A program made the position numbers and the translations under genes. From contig OX393583.1 in assembly GCA_947652605.1 (NCBI GenBank), positions 10,085,222 to 10,149,221 of the forward strand: a stretch of 64,000 nucleotides of DNA. Direction: 5' to 3'. The notes below the pieces were generated by a model. It saw only the letters and a list, made by a program, of their open reading frames with translations. It was not told the DNA's origin and ran no database searches. How positions within the stretch are numbered: position 1 is the first letter of the stretch; each line of letters begins with the position of its first letter. The DNA comes from Elmis aenea (Eukaryota; Arthropoda; Insecta; Coleoptera; Elmidae). Shown piece after piece: positions 11,412 through 21,401 of the stretch.

Positions 11412-12223
11412 CACCATATGCCTCCAAACACAGCTGTTTTTCGTATGCAACGCCCCGTAGACACTCGCAGAAGCTATTCGACAAAAGGTGTTTTTTTGTC
11501 GAAAAATAAAAATATAATCACATATGTTGTTATAAATTGTCAAACACTTGACAAATACAGATATTGCTAAAATTTTGTGAAAAATATTCAAACTCATTTT
11601 CCTTGTGTTTATGTTGCTAATAAATGATCAGATTTAGAATTAAATTTCCTATCAGGTAAGATAAAAGAATGTATAACATGTAATTTCAAAAAAAGTTGAC
11701 TACACATATAAGGTTAATAGGGTGTTCCTCATAAAGTAACAAAGTTATAGGGGTGCGACAGCCAAACTGAAGCACCCGGTATATTAAATCAGAGGGCTTT
11801 AATTAAATTTTTCCCCAAATAACACTAATATGTTCTATGGTAAATGTTATAAATGTTTTAAAACCTTTATCATCCACGGCCGTCTGAAAAAGGGCCTTTC
11901 AAATGCTCATCCTTGTGATCGCGGATCGCGTTGGTTATGAAATTGTGTAGGGAAAAAATCAAAGTTTGTTATTTTCTGATGCACACATCCTTTGCCTTTG
12001 CCTTTAAAGAGCGATGAAAAATATTTTTATTTGTTTCTAAACAAAATAATACGGGTTACGCATTGCTTAAACGTTGTTTAACAATTCTACAAACAATTAG
12101 GCTCATAACAAAATATTTGATTTTTTTACATAAAAGATGTGAAGGGTACCTATATGGAGAAAAATTAATTATTTAAAATATGAAATCCCAGGGATCGACC
12201 AGTGAGGACGTCACGATCGACGG
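11412..12223. repeat. Decayed relative of the satellite-bearing hAT element
   Basis: Around 11862-11990 the minus strand matches the segment next to the satellite array at 23280-23400: gacggccgtggatgat, then the acgcgatc and cctacacaat blocks, in the opposite orientation and with no tandem expansion. A second stretch near 12105-12160 (gatgtgaagggtacc) is an inverted match to about 22196-22250. The remainder is uncharacterised AT-rich DNA. Confidence 0.6.
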
Positions 12224-12336
12224 GTTGAGACTAGGGATTGTAAATTTACCGACTTTTTGAATTACCGGTAATTCGGTAAAACTGTCAATCAAAACCGGTT
12301 TACCGGTAATTTATCGGTAAATCATATTATTATATA

Positions 12337-12826
12337 CAGGGTGTCCCAAATTCGAGTAAATGCATGGGGATCTCGCTTATCTTAAGAGCTACGAGGTCAG
12401 TTAAATTAGGGCAAAGTTGCTAAATTCGATACTCATTGATAATTCAAAGAGAAATTGAAAATATCTCAAACGGTATCCGAGAAAATTAGGAAAAACTGGA
12501 AAGTCCATTTTTGAAAATCGTTTATAACTCCTTTGGAGTTTGAAATATTTTAAATGTGTAAAGACATTGCCCAAGCAACTTTTTAAGCCGAATCGGATGG
12601 TGGTCACAAATTTTTCCTAGGTCGATTCGTTTTTGTTTTAGACAACCAACTTTGTTTTTTCTTATGGGCAGCATATCGCGTTTTTCTTCGTTATTAAAGT
12701 TCATTTTTACGACTAGCAGGCCTTCAAAACTTTTAGTTTGTTGTTCGGTTGTCCTAATTTAACCGACCTCGTAGCTCTTAAGATAAGCGAGATCCTCATG
12801 CATTTACTCGAATTTGGGACACCCTG
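12337..12826. mobile_element. Palindromic fold-back element, family D copy 1
   Basis: CAGGGTGTCCCAAATTCGAG on the left is mirrored by CTCGAATTTGGGACACCCTG on the right, with TA at both flanks. Arms of about 100 bp share gagatcctcatgcattta and cttaagataagcgag. It is nested inside the hAT element at 12232-13655 and so inserted later. A partial copy lies at 41410-41781. Confidence 0.88.
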
Positions 12827-13326
12827 TATATTTATATTATATTGTTTCTTTTTAGATTTTTTGCGGTTACTAACATTTTTAATGTAGTTTTCGGAGTTTA
12901 TCCGCGTCTCCCCTATAGTGAGAGCTTGCCGAAACGTCGAGCCAATTTAAATATTACCCGGATAAACTCCGAAAACCATATTAAAAATAAATATATTTAT
13001 ATACATTTATTTATTATGGAACTGATTGAGATAGTTGAAGCCTAAACTATCCCAATTAGTTTTATACAATATATTAGTTAACAGCCATTAACGTATCTAA
13101 TATATTTTTATGTAATATTAATATAACACAATATTAAATGACAATATATAATATATATAATAAAAATATTACAAAAAATATAATCCAGCATTACAAAAAA
13201 CACATGAAAATAAAACATAAAATATAAAATGATTTAACATAATATACCTATGTTGTCAAACTATTAACAATATTTTTTATTTTAAACTTTTCTTAAAAAA
13301 TAACCACGTAGAAAATATAATTTATT

Positions 13327-13425
13327 TTAACTATCGTCTCCTAATTGCGACCTAATTTTTGTACAAAATAATCCAGCCGCGGAAAAAGCTTTCTCGGATT
13401 CTACTACACTTGTTGGTCGAGTAGT
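13327..13425 (-). pseudogene. hAT transposase C-terminal dimerisation fragment
   Basis: The minus strand reads TSVVESEKAFSAAGLFCTK, then IRSQLGDDS and a stop. This is the conserved SERxFSxAGxxxxxxRxxL block of the hAT dimerisation region, which mediates transposase multimerisation. Only this tail survives. The element around it has matching hAT ends and an 8-bp TSD. It is similar in type to, but not the same as, the relic at 14739-14954. Confidence 0.8.
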
Positions 13426-13988
13426 GAGTAAACAATCAAACAATCATATGCCATTTGTATGCTTTCCCCTTATTTTTTCTCTTTGAAAATACGTCAATTT
13501 TTTTTCAATTATTTGATTTAGATTTTTATCATGATTAGAAAGATATTGTAAAATTACCGGAATTACCGGTAAAAAACTGGCAAATTACAGGTAAAATTTG
13601 AAGAGTATTTTTTGCGATTTACCGGTAAACCGGTTTACCGGTATTACAATCCCTAGTTGAGACCACTGTCTTAAGGTTTAGCGTTTCTAATTAAAAAACT
13701 TAACATCTAAAGCTAAAGTACTTTATTTACATGACTGGTAAGATAAAAAGTTTACAATTTGATTTTGACCCTAAACCATACTTCTCCTATTTAAAAAAAA
13801 GGTAAACAACACCTTTTTGGTGTTATTTGAATGTACTTCGTGGTAGTTTATTTCTCTCTTTAATAATTTGTAAGGTTTGTTGGGTTATTCTTAAAAATAA
13901 ATGCAATAACCGGGGTATACTCTTAAATTGCTTTTATTTTTTAGATCAACAAGTTTATATATTTATCAAAAAGAGTTTTGTAACTTAC

Positions 13989-13995
13989 CCCACAT
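13989..13995 (-). CDS. Candidate first coding exon (ATG TGG G) of the peritrophin-like gene
   Basis: The minus strand has cgaaaATGTGGG|GTAAGT: an insect-like start context, two and a third codons, and a perfect donor at 13988. Phase 1 fits the acceptor at 9497, giving MWGLKDYKLGIF at the signal peptide. The implied intron is about 4.5 kb and transposon-filled. This is inferred from splice logic only; another upstream ATG exon, inside or outside the window, is possible. Confidence 0.4.
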
Positions 13996-14137
13996 TTTCG
14001 TTTTTTTTTTTCAAGACGTCTTAGAAACTACTGCTTTATTGAACACCAATTATACAACTGAAAATTACTTTTAATCACAACTGTAAGTGATCAACACAAT
14101 CAAATTAATATAATTAATTATATCAAGAGTGGGTCCT

Positions 14138-14147
14138 CTTTTATATA
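14138..14147 (-). promoter_or_regulatory. Candidate TATA box upstream of the proposed exon 1
   Basis: TATATAAAAG on the minus strand, about 145 nt before the proposed ATG at 13995. This would leave a 5' UTR of roughly 110 nt. I do not see a convincing initiator at the ideal distance, although a TTCAGTTG sequence lies nearer the ATG. Speculative. Confidence 0.3.
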
Positions 14148-14483
14148 AGCGATAAAATTAACAAGACAAGTGGATATTGTCGATAATTTTAGTGTGAAAT
14201 ACATAGTTTTTTTTTACTATTCTCAAGCATTTTCTTAGTAAAAAGCGACTTATCAGTTCACAATAAAAATGAAATGCACGTGAACAAACGACATTTTATT
14301 TTACGAAGTGTCTTTTGTCTGTGTCAATTTAAGTTTTGTGCTTTATTTGTAATCTTATAACCACTTTGGAATTCCATTGACACGAAGCATTATCTTCCAT
14401 TTAGACTGTCTGTCTAAAAGTCCATACCATTATGTGTACTGAGTCAGAACTTGAATAAATATAGTGGCATATTATGTTGGGAC

Positions 14484-15601
14484 TAGGGATTGCAATACCG
14501 GGATTCGGGATCCCGGGATCCCGGAAACCCGGTCGCTTTTTGGTCTCGAAAATCCCGGGATTTTAAATGTAGAATCCCGGGATTATCGGGATTTAAAAAA
14601 TTTAACTATAAGTACATTATTTTGTAAAAAAACAATGCTCATAGTTGGGTATCTACTGAACGTGAATAAGTTGAACGATGCAATTTTGCAAGTTTAAGCT
14701 TGTTTATGATTTAATTTGATGGCAACAATAAAAAATAAATGAATCTCTTTGAAAATGGTGAAAACCGAGGATATAACTTAGAATTAGTGTATCAATATTT
14801 GTTGTCAATTCCACCAGCAAGCATCGAATCTGAGAGAGCGTTTTCTGCTGCTGCATATTTGGGATATAAAATAAGAAGTAGGCTAAATGACTATACTTTA
14901 GATGCACTACTATTCCTCCGAGCACATTTTCAAAAAGAAAAAGAGAATAAATAATAAATGTTCAAATAATATCAATATAATTTTGTGTTATTATTATTTA
15001 CAATTATGTTATGTCTTATCTAAGATTTGATAACCAAATTTAAAAAAATCCTTGTACTAAGATAATAATCATCTTAATTTCTTTTATTTTTGTTGCTTAT
15101 AAAACAGTACTATTTTTTAAATTTTTAATAAACTAAAGTTGTGCTTTGTTTGAGTTTTTAACAGTTTCAGCTAATTTATGTTTATGTAATTATGTATTCT
15201 AATGTTATTAGTTTATTCAAATATATTTCATTTATTCAAATGTTATATCTAATGATTCGATTATTTCTATAATACTAAAACATAATACGGTAGGTATATA
15301 TATTTTTTTCAATTAATATTAACATCTTTACACCTATGATGTAATTAAAACAAGTTAACAGAAATTATAGAGGAAACAAATTAAATAAAAAGTTAATAAA
15401 AATAAATGGTAATTAACAAATTATTCAATAATTATGTAAATCATTTGTAATTCTAAAATATATATATATATATACACTGCATTAGCTTCTGTTTTTAAAG
15501 CAAATACTTTACATTATATATAATCCCGGGATCCCGGGATTAAACCAACCTCAATCCCGAAATCCCGGGATCGTAAAATTTGATCGGGATTGCAATCCCT
15601 A
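14484..15601. mobile_element. hAT element with CCCGGGAT-rich ends and perfect TSD
   Basis: The ends TAGGGATTGCAATACCGG and the mirrored GGGATTGCAATCCCTA are flanked by identical 8-mers gttgggac at 14476-14483 and 15602-15609. Repeated atcccggga motifs crowd both subterminal regions. It contains a C-terminal transposase fragment (14739-14954) and otherwise AT-rich DNA, so it is a deletion derivative. It inserted into a LINE 3' end whose coding sequence resumes at 15602. It shares its terminal TAGGGATTG with the element at 12232-13655. Confidence 0.92.
14739..14954 (+). pseudogene. hAT transposase dimerisation-domain fragment
   Basis: The frame reads LVYQYLLSIPPASIESERAF, then SAAAYLGYKIRSRLNDYTLD and LLFLRAHF, a clear hAT C-terminal dimerisation domain ending in a natural-looking stop. 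The N-terminal zinc finger and the catalytic core are missing; the sequence upstream within the element is non-coding. The first eight or so residues may not be original. It is a relic of the autonomous parent of the element at 14484-15601. Confidence 0.85.
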
Positions 15602-15852
15602 GTTGGGACTCAGAAACGAAACATATAGAGAACAATTAAAGATAAAATTAGTTGAAACAAAAATACAAGAAAGGCAGCTGGGATGGTTGGGTCACATTTA
15701 TAGGATGAAAGAAGAAAGGTTAACCAGAAAAGCCTATGAAGCATGATCACAGTGAAAAAACAAAAGAGGCAGACCGAGAAAAACCTGGCAAGACGAATTT
15801 AAAAAACCAGGAACGGATAAAAACATCAAATGGAAGACATAAAAAAGCTATC
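15602..15852 (+). pseudogene. Endonuclease/RT-type LINE 3' end, part 1
   Basis: Just after the hAT right TSD the plus strand reads LGLRNETYREQLKIK..., then RQLGWLGHIYRMKEERLTRK and, after a stop, KRGRPRKTWQDEF. The GWLGHxxRM and RGRPRKxW motifs are typical of the C-terminus of RTE/R4-like insect non-LTR retrotransposons. Coding continues after the Jockey insertion, at 17834. Only the 3' end of this LINE is present; upstream of the hAT element (before 14484) I cannot follow it far. Confidence 0.7.
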
Positions 15853-17690
15853 CAAACACCAACACCGAATAAGATAAATTACCCAATAAATATTCGTGAA
15901 AAAATTGTCGAGAAAAGACAACTTAGGAAAATTTGGCAACAATCACGGTACCCGCAAGATAAAACAAATTATAATAGGGCTGCGAGACAGCTGAAAAAAC
16001 TACTAACAGAACTCAAAAATGAGTCCTTTAAGAAATACATAGAAAATTTAACACCAACAGCTGACACAGATTATGCACTATGGAAAGCTACTAAAATGCT
16101 TAAACAACCACGTGAACATATTCCACCAATAAGAATGCCAAATGGAGAATGGGCCAAAACAGATCGGGATAAAGCAATAACTTTCGCCGAACACCTAAAG
16201 AGAGTCTTTCAACCACTACCCTCACATGATGGAGAAGAGGATGAGGAAATCAATACATACCTTAAAGAAGCATAACAACCTAGTGAACCCACGCAACACA
16301 TTACGCCGAAAGAAGTAATGAATGTTATTAAAAACGAAATACATGCAGGAAAGGCGCCTGGGTATGACCTAATTACTGGCCAGGTAATAAAAGAACTGCC
16401 TCAGAAAGGAATCGTTATGATGACTCAACTATTCAACGCAGTATTAAGACTAAAATACTTTCCAACGCAATGGAAAGTAGCGGAAGTGATACTCATACAG
16501 AAGCCAGGAAAACCACCAAACGATCCTACATCTTATCGGCCTATTAGTCTCCTGCCAATAATGTCAAAAGTGTTAGAAAAATTACTGGCAAAAAGGTTGA
16601 TGAAAGTCATTACTAAAAAAAAAACCTTATTCCAGAGCATCAATTCGGCTTCCGAAGAAAACATTCCACCATAGAACAAGTTCACCGGGTGGTGGACACT
16701 ATAAACAAAACCTATGAAAAAAGAGGGTACTGCGCAGCGATATTTCTTGACGTGAGTCAAGCATTCGATAAGGTCTGGCACCAAGGACTGCTGTACAAAC
16801 TAAAACAGAAACTGCCAGAAGCTATGTATAATGTCCTCAAATCCTATCTAGAAAAAAGACTCTTTCGGGTGAGATATGAAACTGAACTAACAACGCTTTA
16901 CCCAATAATAGCAGGCGTACCACAAGGCAGCGTTCTTGGACCTACTCTTTACCTGTTATTCACTTCAGATCTTCCAACAGATGAAAGCGTAACTACCTCG
17001 ACATTCGCAGACGACACTGCAATTTTAGCAACGAGTCAAGATCCTGTGGAAGCACATAGATTACTCCAAAACAATATAAATCAAATAGAACAGTGGACAC
17101 AAAAATGGCGCATTAAAATTAATGAAACGAAGTCGGCGCACATTGTCTTTACAAAATGTCACGGCCAATCACCACCAGTAATGACAAACAATCAAATCGT
17201 ACCCACGGTAAATGATGTGAAATACCTAGGTATGCATCTGGATAAAGGTCTGATATGGAGAACGCACATTTGGAAGAAGCGAAAACAGCTTGATGCTAAA
17301 TTCCGTAAGTACTACTGGCTTCTTGGGAGGCAGTCGAAACTATCCCTTCGCAATAAACTGCTGGCTTACAACGTCATATTTAAACCGGTATGGACCTACG
17401 GGCTCCAGCTCTGGGGAACCGCATCTAACTCCAACATAGCCATTATCGAGAGGTTTCAGGCAAAAGTGCTACGAGCCATGGTAGATGCACCCTGGTTCGT
17501 AACTAACAAGAACATCTACAAAGACCTAAAAGTGCTTACGATAAGTGACGTGATTGTGCAGTGCAGTACAAGGTACGTTCAACGCCTTGAGGTACATCCA
17601 AATGCGTTAGCATTAAACTTGCTAGATAACAGTCAACATCACAGAAGACTAAAACGCAAAACTCCGCTAGACCTGGTGCATAGTGTATAA
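15853..17690 (+). pseudogene. Jockey-like reverse transcriptase (ORF2), broken
   Basis: This is the reverse-transcriptase part of a non-LTR retrotransposon that would copy LINE RNA at a nicked target. Visible motifs in order: KAPGYDLITGQVIKEL; SYRPISLLPIMSKVLEKLL; HQFGFRRKHSTIEQVHRVVD; IFLDVSQAFDKVWH (motif A); GVPQGSVLGPTLYLLF; TFADDTAI (catalytic FADD); KYLGMHLD; and a thumb/C-terminal region ending DLVHSV. Defects: one in-frame stop at 16273-16275 and a frameshift in the A-run near 16616-16625. Catalytic motifs are otherwise intact, so it is fairly recent. The endonuclease and ORF1 are absent. Confidence 0.9.
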
Positions 17691-17833
17691 ACTCTAAATT
17701 TTCTTTTAGTTTTTTATAGAGGGTGTTCACTGGAACACACCTCTTCGAGTCAGTTTCCAAAATCAGATCATATGTTTATTGTTTTTCTTTTAAAAAAAAC
17801 AGATTACATAAAAAACCCATCAAAAAAAAAAAA
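15853..17833 (+). mobile_element. 5'-truncated Jockey-clade LINE with TSD
   Basis: It is flanked by a duplication of aaaaaagctatc (15841-15852 and 17834-17845). The right copy follows an A-run (17822-17839), so the poly(A) tail and TSD overlap. The element starts abruptly inside ORF2, with no endonuclease domain, as in typical 5' truncation by target-primed reverse transcription. It landed in the tail of another LINE (parts at 15602-15852 and 17834-17917). Confidence 0.88.
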
Positions 17834-17917
17834 AAAAAAGCTATCACAAGACAGAAAAACTTGGAAAAAACTCAGCAAAACACAATTCAACGGTTCTACA
17901 CCTAACAGTAGCTCATG
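17834..17917 (+). pseudogene. RTE/R4-type LINE 3' end, part 2
   Basis: After the Jockey insertion the host LINE frame resumes: KKLSQDRKTWKKLSKTQ, then FNGSTPNSSS and a stop at about 17917, with an AATAAATAAA-like tail near 17920-17933. LxQDRxxWxxL followed by TP is the usual C-terminal motif of these LINEs, so the Jockey element split one continuous gene tail. Confidence 0.65.
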
Positions 17918-17939
17918 ACTAAATAAATAAAAATTATGT

Positions 17940-18152
17940 TTGGACAACAATATTGATAGGATTGGAGTACACTGACTAACCAAGAGTAAGAGAAAGAAGA
18001 AGCCCAGGAAGGCTTAAGAAACGCTGGAAAGAACAATTGGAATAAAGACATATAGGAGCAGATATCATAATATCAAAACGAACCATTGCATTGTCTTCCA
18101 GACAACCAGACATGCTAACAAAAGAAGAAGTCTTGTGCGCTAAATTACAATT
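17940..18152 (+). pseudogene. Second RTE/R4-like C-terminal fragment
   Basis: The plus strand at about 17985-18040 reads RVRERRSPGRLKKRWKEQLE, another degraded form of the GRPxKxW C-terminal block. No intact frame surrounds it. It could be a second LINE tail or a tandem partial copy. The rest, to the hAT insertion at 18161, is uncharacterised. Confidence 0.45.
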
Positions 18153-18160
18153 GTTATGCG

Positions 18161-19604
18161 TAAGGTGACCAACCGTCCTCCTTTAGGGAGGACAGTCCTC
18201 CTTTTTTCACTTCTGTCCTTCCTTGAAAAGTGTCCTCCTTTTTGTCCTCCTTTTTGTTCTTTTTCAATATTTGAAGACTAGAATCTGTAAATCTCCAAAA
18301 GAAAATACTAGGAATAGGCTGTAATGCTCATATTTTGTCAAATGCAATCAACACGGCGTCATGTGCCATGCCAATTGATGTAGAAGTAATAATAACTACA
18401 ATTTATTTGTATTTTAGTCGTTTTACCGTTCGCGTGGCTACTTTAAAACAATTTTGTGAAGAAGCGAATGTTGAATACAAAAAACTTTTAGGATACTCAA
18501 AAGTTAGATGGCTTGCTCTAACACCTGCTATAGAGCGTGTTCTACAATTATTCGAGCCTCTTCGCTTATAAATTTTGAGTTTAGACAAATGTCCTAAAAT
18601 CCTGGAGTCGTTTTTCAATAATAAAATATCTGAGATATTAATGTATTTTGTACATAATCAAGCATCTATTTTTCACAAAACGATTCAAAAGATTGAAGGT
18701 GAACACATTTCAGCTACAGAAGTTAGCCTTATTTTGAATGACTTTATCCTTCAATATAAATCTCGATTTGAAGAAAAATTTCTTCCTTTAATTATAAAAA
18801 GAAAATTATCAGACTTAGAGGAATCAAATCCGGGCATAACGAAAAAGTTTATCAAAGAAGTGCAGAATTTTTACCAAACATGTTTTCAATATATCGAAGA
18901 ATGGTCTAAAACAAACCTCACGGGAAATAACAGTTTTCAATGGTGTTTTTTGGCTTCTTCGCCAGTATGTTGGACAGATATTGAATCTTGTGTTGAGTTT
19001 TTATCTAAAGAATTGCCAGATATTAAAATAGACGACAATTGTCTCTTTGAAGAAATTAGAAGACTGAATGTATATTTAAATTCTGAAAAATTAATACAAT
19101 GGGAAAATTAACACGTTGAAATTGATAAAAGATGGGTGGAAATATTCAGCCATTTCAAAAATGGACATATTCCATGTGAAAATTTATTTATTTTTGTTCA
19201 ATTTGTGTTGTGCTGCCCTGGAACTAATGCAGCAGTTGAAAAAGTTTTTTTCAATTGCTAATGATTTTTGGACAAGTAAGAAATCGAGATTGAATGTTGA
19301 TACTCTAGCTGCAGCACTTGTCGTAAAATTCAATATGAAGGACATTTCTTGTTCAGATATTTCCAATATATTGTTAGAAGATAATACACTGACAAAAAAT
19401 ATTCATTCAATGGAGAAGTTCTCCTTTAAATAGTTATAGGCATGTAAGCATAAAATTTCACGTTAGTGTTAGTTACAAATGTTTTTATTAAGCATTTATC
19501 ATTATAATGTTTGCAATGCATAAAATGGGTCTTTTATTTATTTACTTTTTTTTTGCTCTTTAATTTGTGTCCTCCTTTTCATTGTAAGAAAGTTGGTCAC
19601 CTTA
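18161..19604 (+). mobile_element. hAT element with TAAGGTGACCAAC ends
   Basis: The left end TAAGGTGACCAACCGTCC and the right end AAGTTGGTCACCTTA are inverted. Flanks gttatgcg (18153-18160) and gttatggg (19605-19612) match at 7 of 8 positions. Repeated gtcctcctttt motifs lie inside the left end and one near the right end. It carries a broken hAT-type transposase (18335-19433) missing its N-terminal half. Confidence 0.85.
18335..19433 (+). pseudogene. hAT transposase relic
   Basis: Successive frames give LKQFCEEANVEYKKLL with KVRWLALTPAIERVL (the conserved RWL block), then ILESFFNNKISEILMYFVHN, then a helical middle domain, and finally a C-terminal dimerisation block reading CPGTNAAVEK...FWTSKKSRLNVDTLAA across a frameshift near 19230. 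The parent enzyme would cut and paste hAT ends and form multimers through this domain. Stops at about 18569 and 19109 and the frame change make it non-functional. The BED finger and the first catalytic residues are absent. Confidence 0.8.
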
Positions 19605-19609
19605 GTTAT

Positions 19610-19654
19610 GGGTAGTTCACACGGTGACATTTAAAGTCACCGTGTGAACTACCC
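19610..19654. repeat. Perfect 45-bp hairpin
   Basis: Arms of 19 bp (gggtagttcacacggtgac and its exact reverse complement) surround a 7-nt atttaaa loop. The first three bases overlap the right TSD of the hAT element at 18161-19604, so the element inserted at the edge of the hairpin. No coding role is seen; it could be a cruciform or a tiny fold-back MITE. Confidence 0.85.
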
Positions 19655-20428
19655 ATTAAATATGTTTAACTTGTTTTTTTATGCCTTTTAATTTATTATA
19701 CAGAGTGTACAAAAAGTAACGTAACGGATCAATCATTGAATAAAAAGATAAAGGAAGGAGCTTTTTATATTATACTGCAGCGTTTGTCGGCGACGGAAAT
19801 GACGACATAAAAGGCCTCTGATGGCGGCCGGTTTTGACAGTCGAAAAATTTAGAGCTTTGTGTGCTGCAATGGTTAGCTGCAGATCTTGTAGTCTTACTA
19901 TGTCAAAAAATGTTGAAGATTAAAAGATTACGTTTCATAGGTAAGTGAATATTAATATTTTGTAGTGTAATCATGTATTGAAAATTTCATTTGGTCTGTC
20001 AAAATGAAATTTCATTTGGTCTGTCAAAATGATATGTCATATCAGTGGCGTGCATTTGTGTACAGCGTATTTTTTAACTCTCCTAATAAACAATTAAAAT
20101 ATTGATGTATGCTGTCGCCTGTCGTTTTTTTAATTCCCTCAACCACAAAACAAAATATAAATAAGTAAATAACAGGCTTAAGTCAAAACAAAGCAAATAT
20201 TTACATTATACAATACAAATTTAAAAATGTTAGATACGCCACTGAGAAGCGGAAAAATGCATCCGCCATATTAAGAGGCCTTTTTGGACGCCTTAACCCT
20301 TTCGCTCCTGATTTATTTTTTCTTATATTTAAATAATTTTTTAATGGGAAACTAAAGTAGACCATATAATAAAACTAAAAATGTACTGAAACAAATTTAT
20401 TGTTTTCAAATTTTTGAAAAATACATGG

Positions 20429-20541
20429 GACTATTATGCCCCAACAGTATTTTTTGTTGGGTCATATAATCCCAACAGTATTTTTTGTTGGTACATATAA
20501 TCCCAACAGTATTTTTTGTTGGGTCATATAATCCCAACAGT
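20429..20541. repeat. Tandem 32-bp repeats in the piggyBac subterminal region
   Basis: About three and a half copies of a unit containing ccaacagtattttttgttgg then catataat. Each unit is itself a small palindrome. Related ttgggatatataatccca phrases recur near the other end (21471 and 21811), so these may be transposase-binding or otherwise functional subterminal repeats. Confidence 0.75.
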
Positions 20542-20549
20542 TTGCAAAT

Positions 20550-20645
20550 TTATGTATGATAAGGTGTGAAACAATCAGCACACAAGGGTATATTACACAT
20601 TTTGCATACATATTTTGTACGTTTGTCCCTTTTTTTAGTTTACAC
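20550..20645 (-). pseudogene. piggyBac transposase C-terminal cysteine-rich domain
   Basis: The minus strand reads TKYVCKMCNIPLCADCF, then TPYHT and a stop at 20550-20552. This is the CxxC...CxxCFxxYH zinc-binding tail of piggyBac transposases, used to bind the subterminal DNA. A one-base frame change just upstream (near AAAAAAAGG) separates it from the preceding RGVRCKLKK segment. The catalytic aspartates lie in the deleted region. Confidence 0.8.
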
Positions 20646-21233
20646 CTCACACCTCTCATGTGACTGGATACTCCTGGTATGGGCTAATGATCACCTATAT
20701 TGCTAATCATTCTAGCCACTTGGCTCCGGCGTTCAACTTGTTTAGTTTTTTTTTCTTTTTAGCCCTTGTCGACCGGTGTCAATTAGACATTCAGCTAACA
20801 TAACAAGGTAGTTCAAAAATGATGTTTTCTTGTTTCTGGGATTTACTTCAGTGTAAAGAATAAAAGAATTATTAACAGCCATCAATACCTAATAACTTGA
20901 ACTTTTGAACAGGTTCTAGGAAAAGATTTTTTTTTTGTTTTTCTAAAATTTCAAGCCTTTCATTTGTACATTGAGCCACCTACATAAATAAGCTAGGTGG
21001 AAATACTTTTAGGAAACACTCTATTGCAGAGCTCCCCCGATTCAGTTTATCTGCAATTGTTGAAGTTTTTTTTTTCTGGCAAAAATAATCTAGGATAAAA
21101 ATTATTTGGTTCAACATCAGACCAGACAGACAGATATGGCTCAGTATTCTGCGGAGGTGCGTCTCCACCACTTTTCATTTGAAGATTCTCCAGTTTCGTC
21201 TTCAATTATTTCATTATATTCTACATTATTTTC

Positions 21234-21401
21234 CTAATTGTTGAGTTCCTCTTCTGAACTGTCCTCGTCCTGTTCATCTGATGAGAGAATGAAATCCTTA
21301 TCTTTTTGACTGTCGTCACTATCATAGTCTGATATTTCATCAAGATTTTCAACATAATACCGAAGTTCTTTTTCACTTAATTTGCGTCTTTTTGATTCCA
21401 T
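21234..21401 (-). pseudogene. piggyBac transposase N-terminal fragment
   Basis: The frame starts MESKRRKLSEKELRYYVENL and continues with a strongly acidic DYDSDDSQKDKD...EEEL stretch, the usual disordered acidic N-terminus of piggyBac transposases. A stop follows at 21234, but recognisable coding (ENNVEYNEIIEDETGES, then WSDVEPNNFYP in another frame) continues to about 21090. I chose the internal methionine because the longer upstream frame runs into subterminal repeat DNA. Degraded. Confidence 0.75.

Larger units (their letters stand above)
12232..13655. mobile_element. hAT element with perfect 8-bp TSD
   Basis: It begins TAGGGATTGTAAATTTACC and ends GGTATTACAATCCCTA, flanked on both sides by gttgagac (12224-12231 and 13656-13663), the 8-bp duplication expected for hAT. 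Many ACCGGTAA motifs lie just inside both ends, possible transposase-binding repeats. A hAT dimerisation-domain relic sits on the minus strand at 13327-13425, and a fold-back element (12337-12826) is inserted near the left end. It is internally deleted and non-autonomous. Confidence 0.9.
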
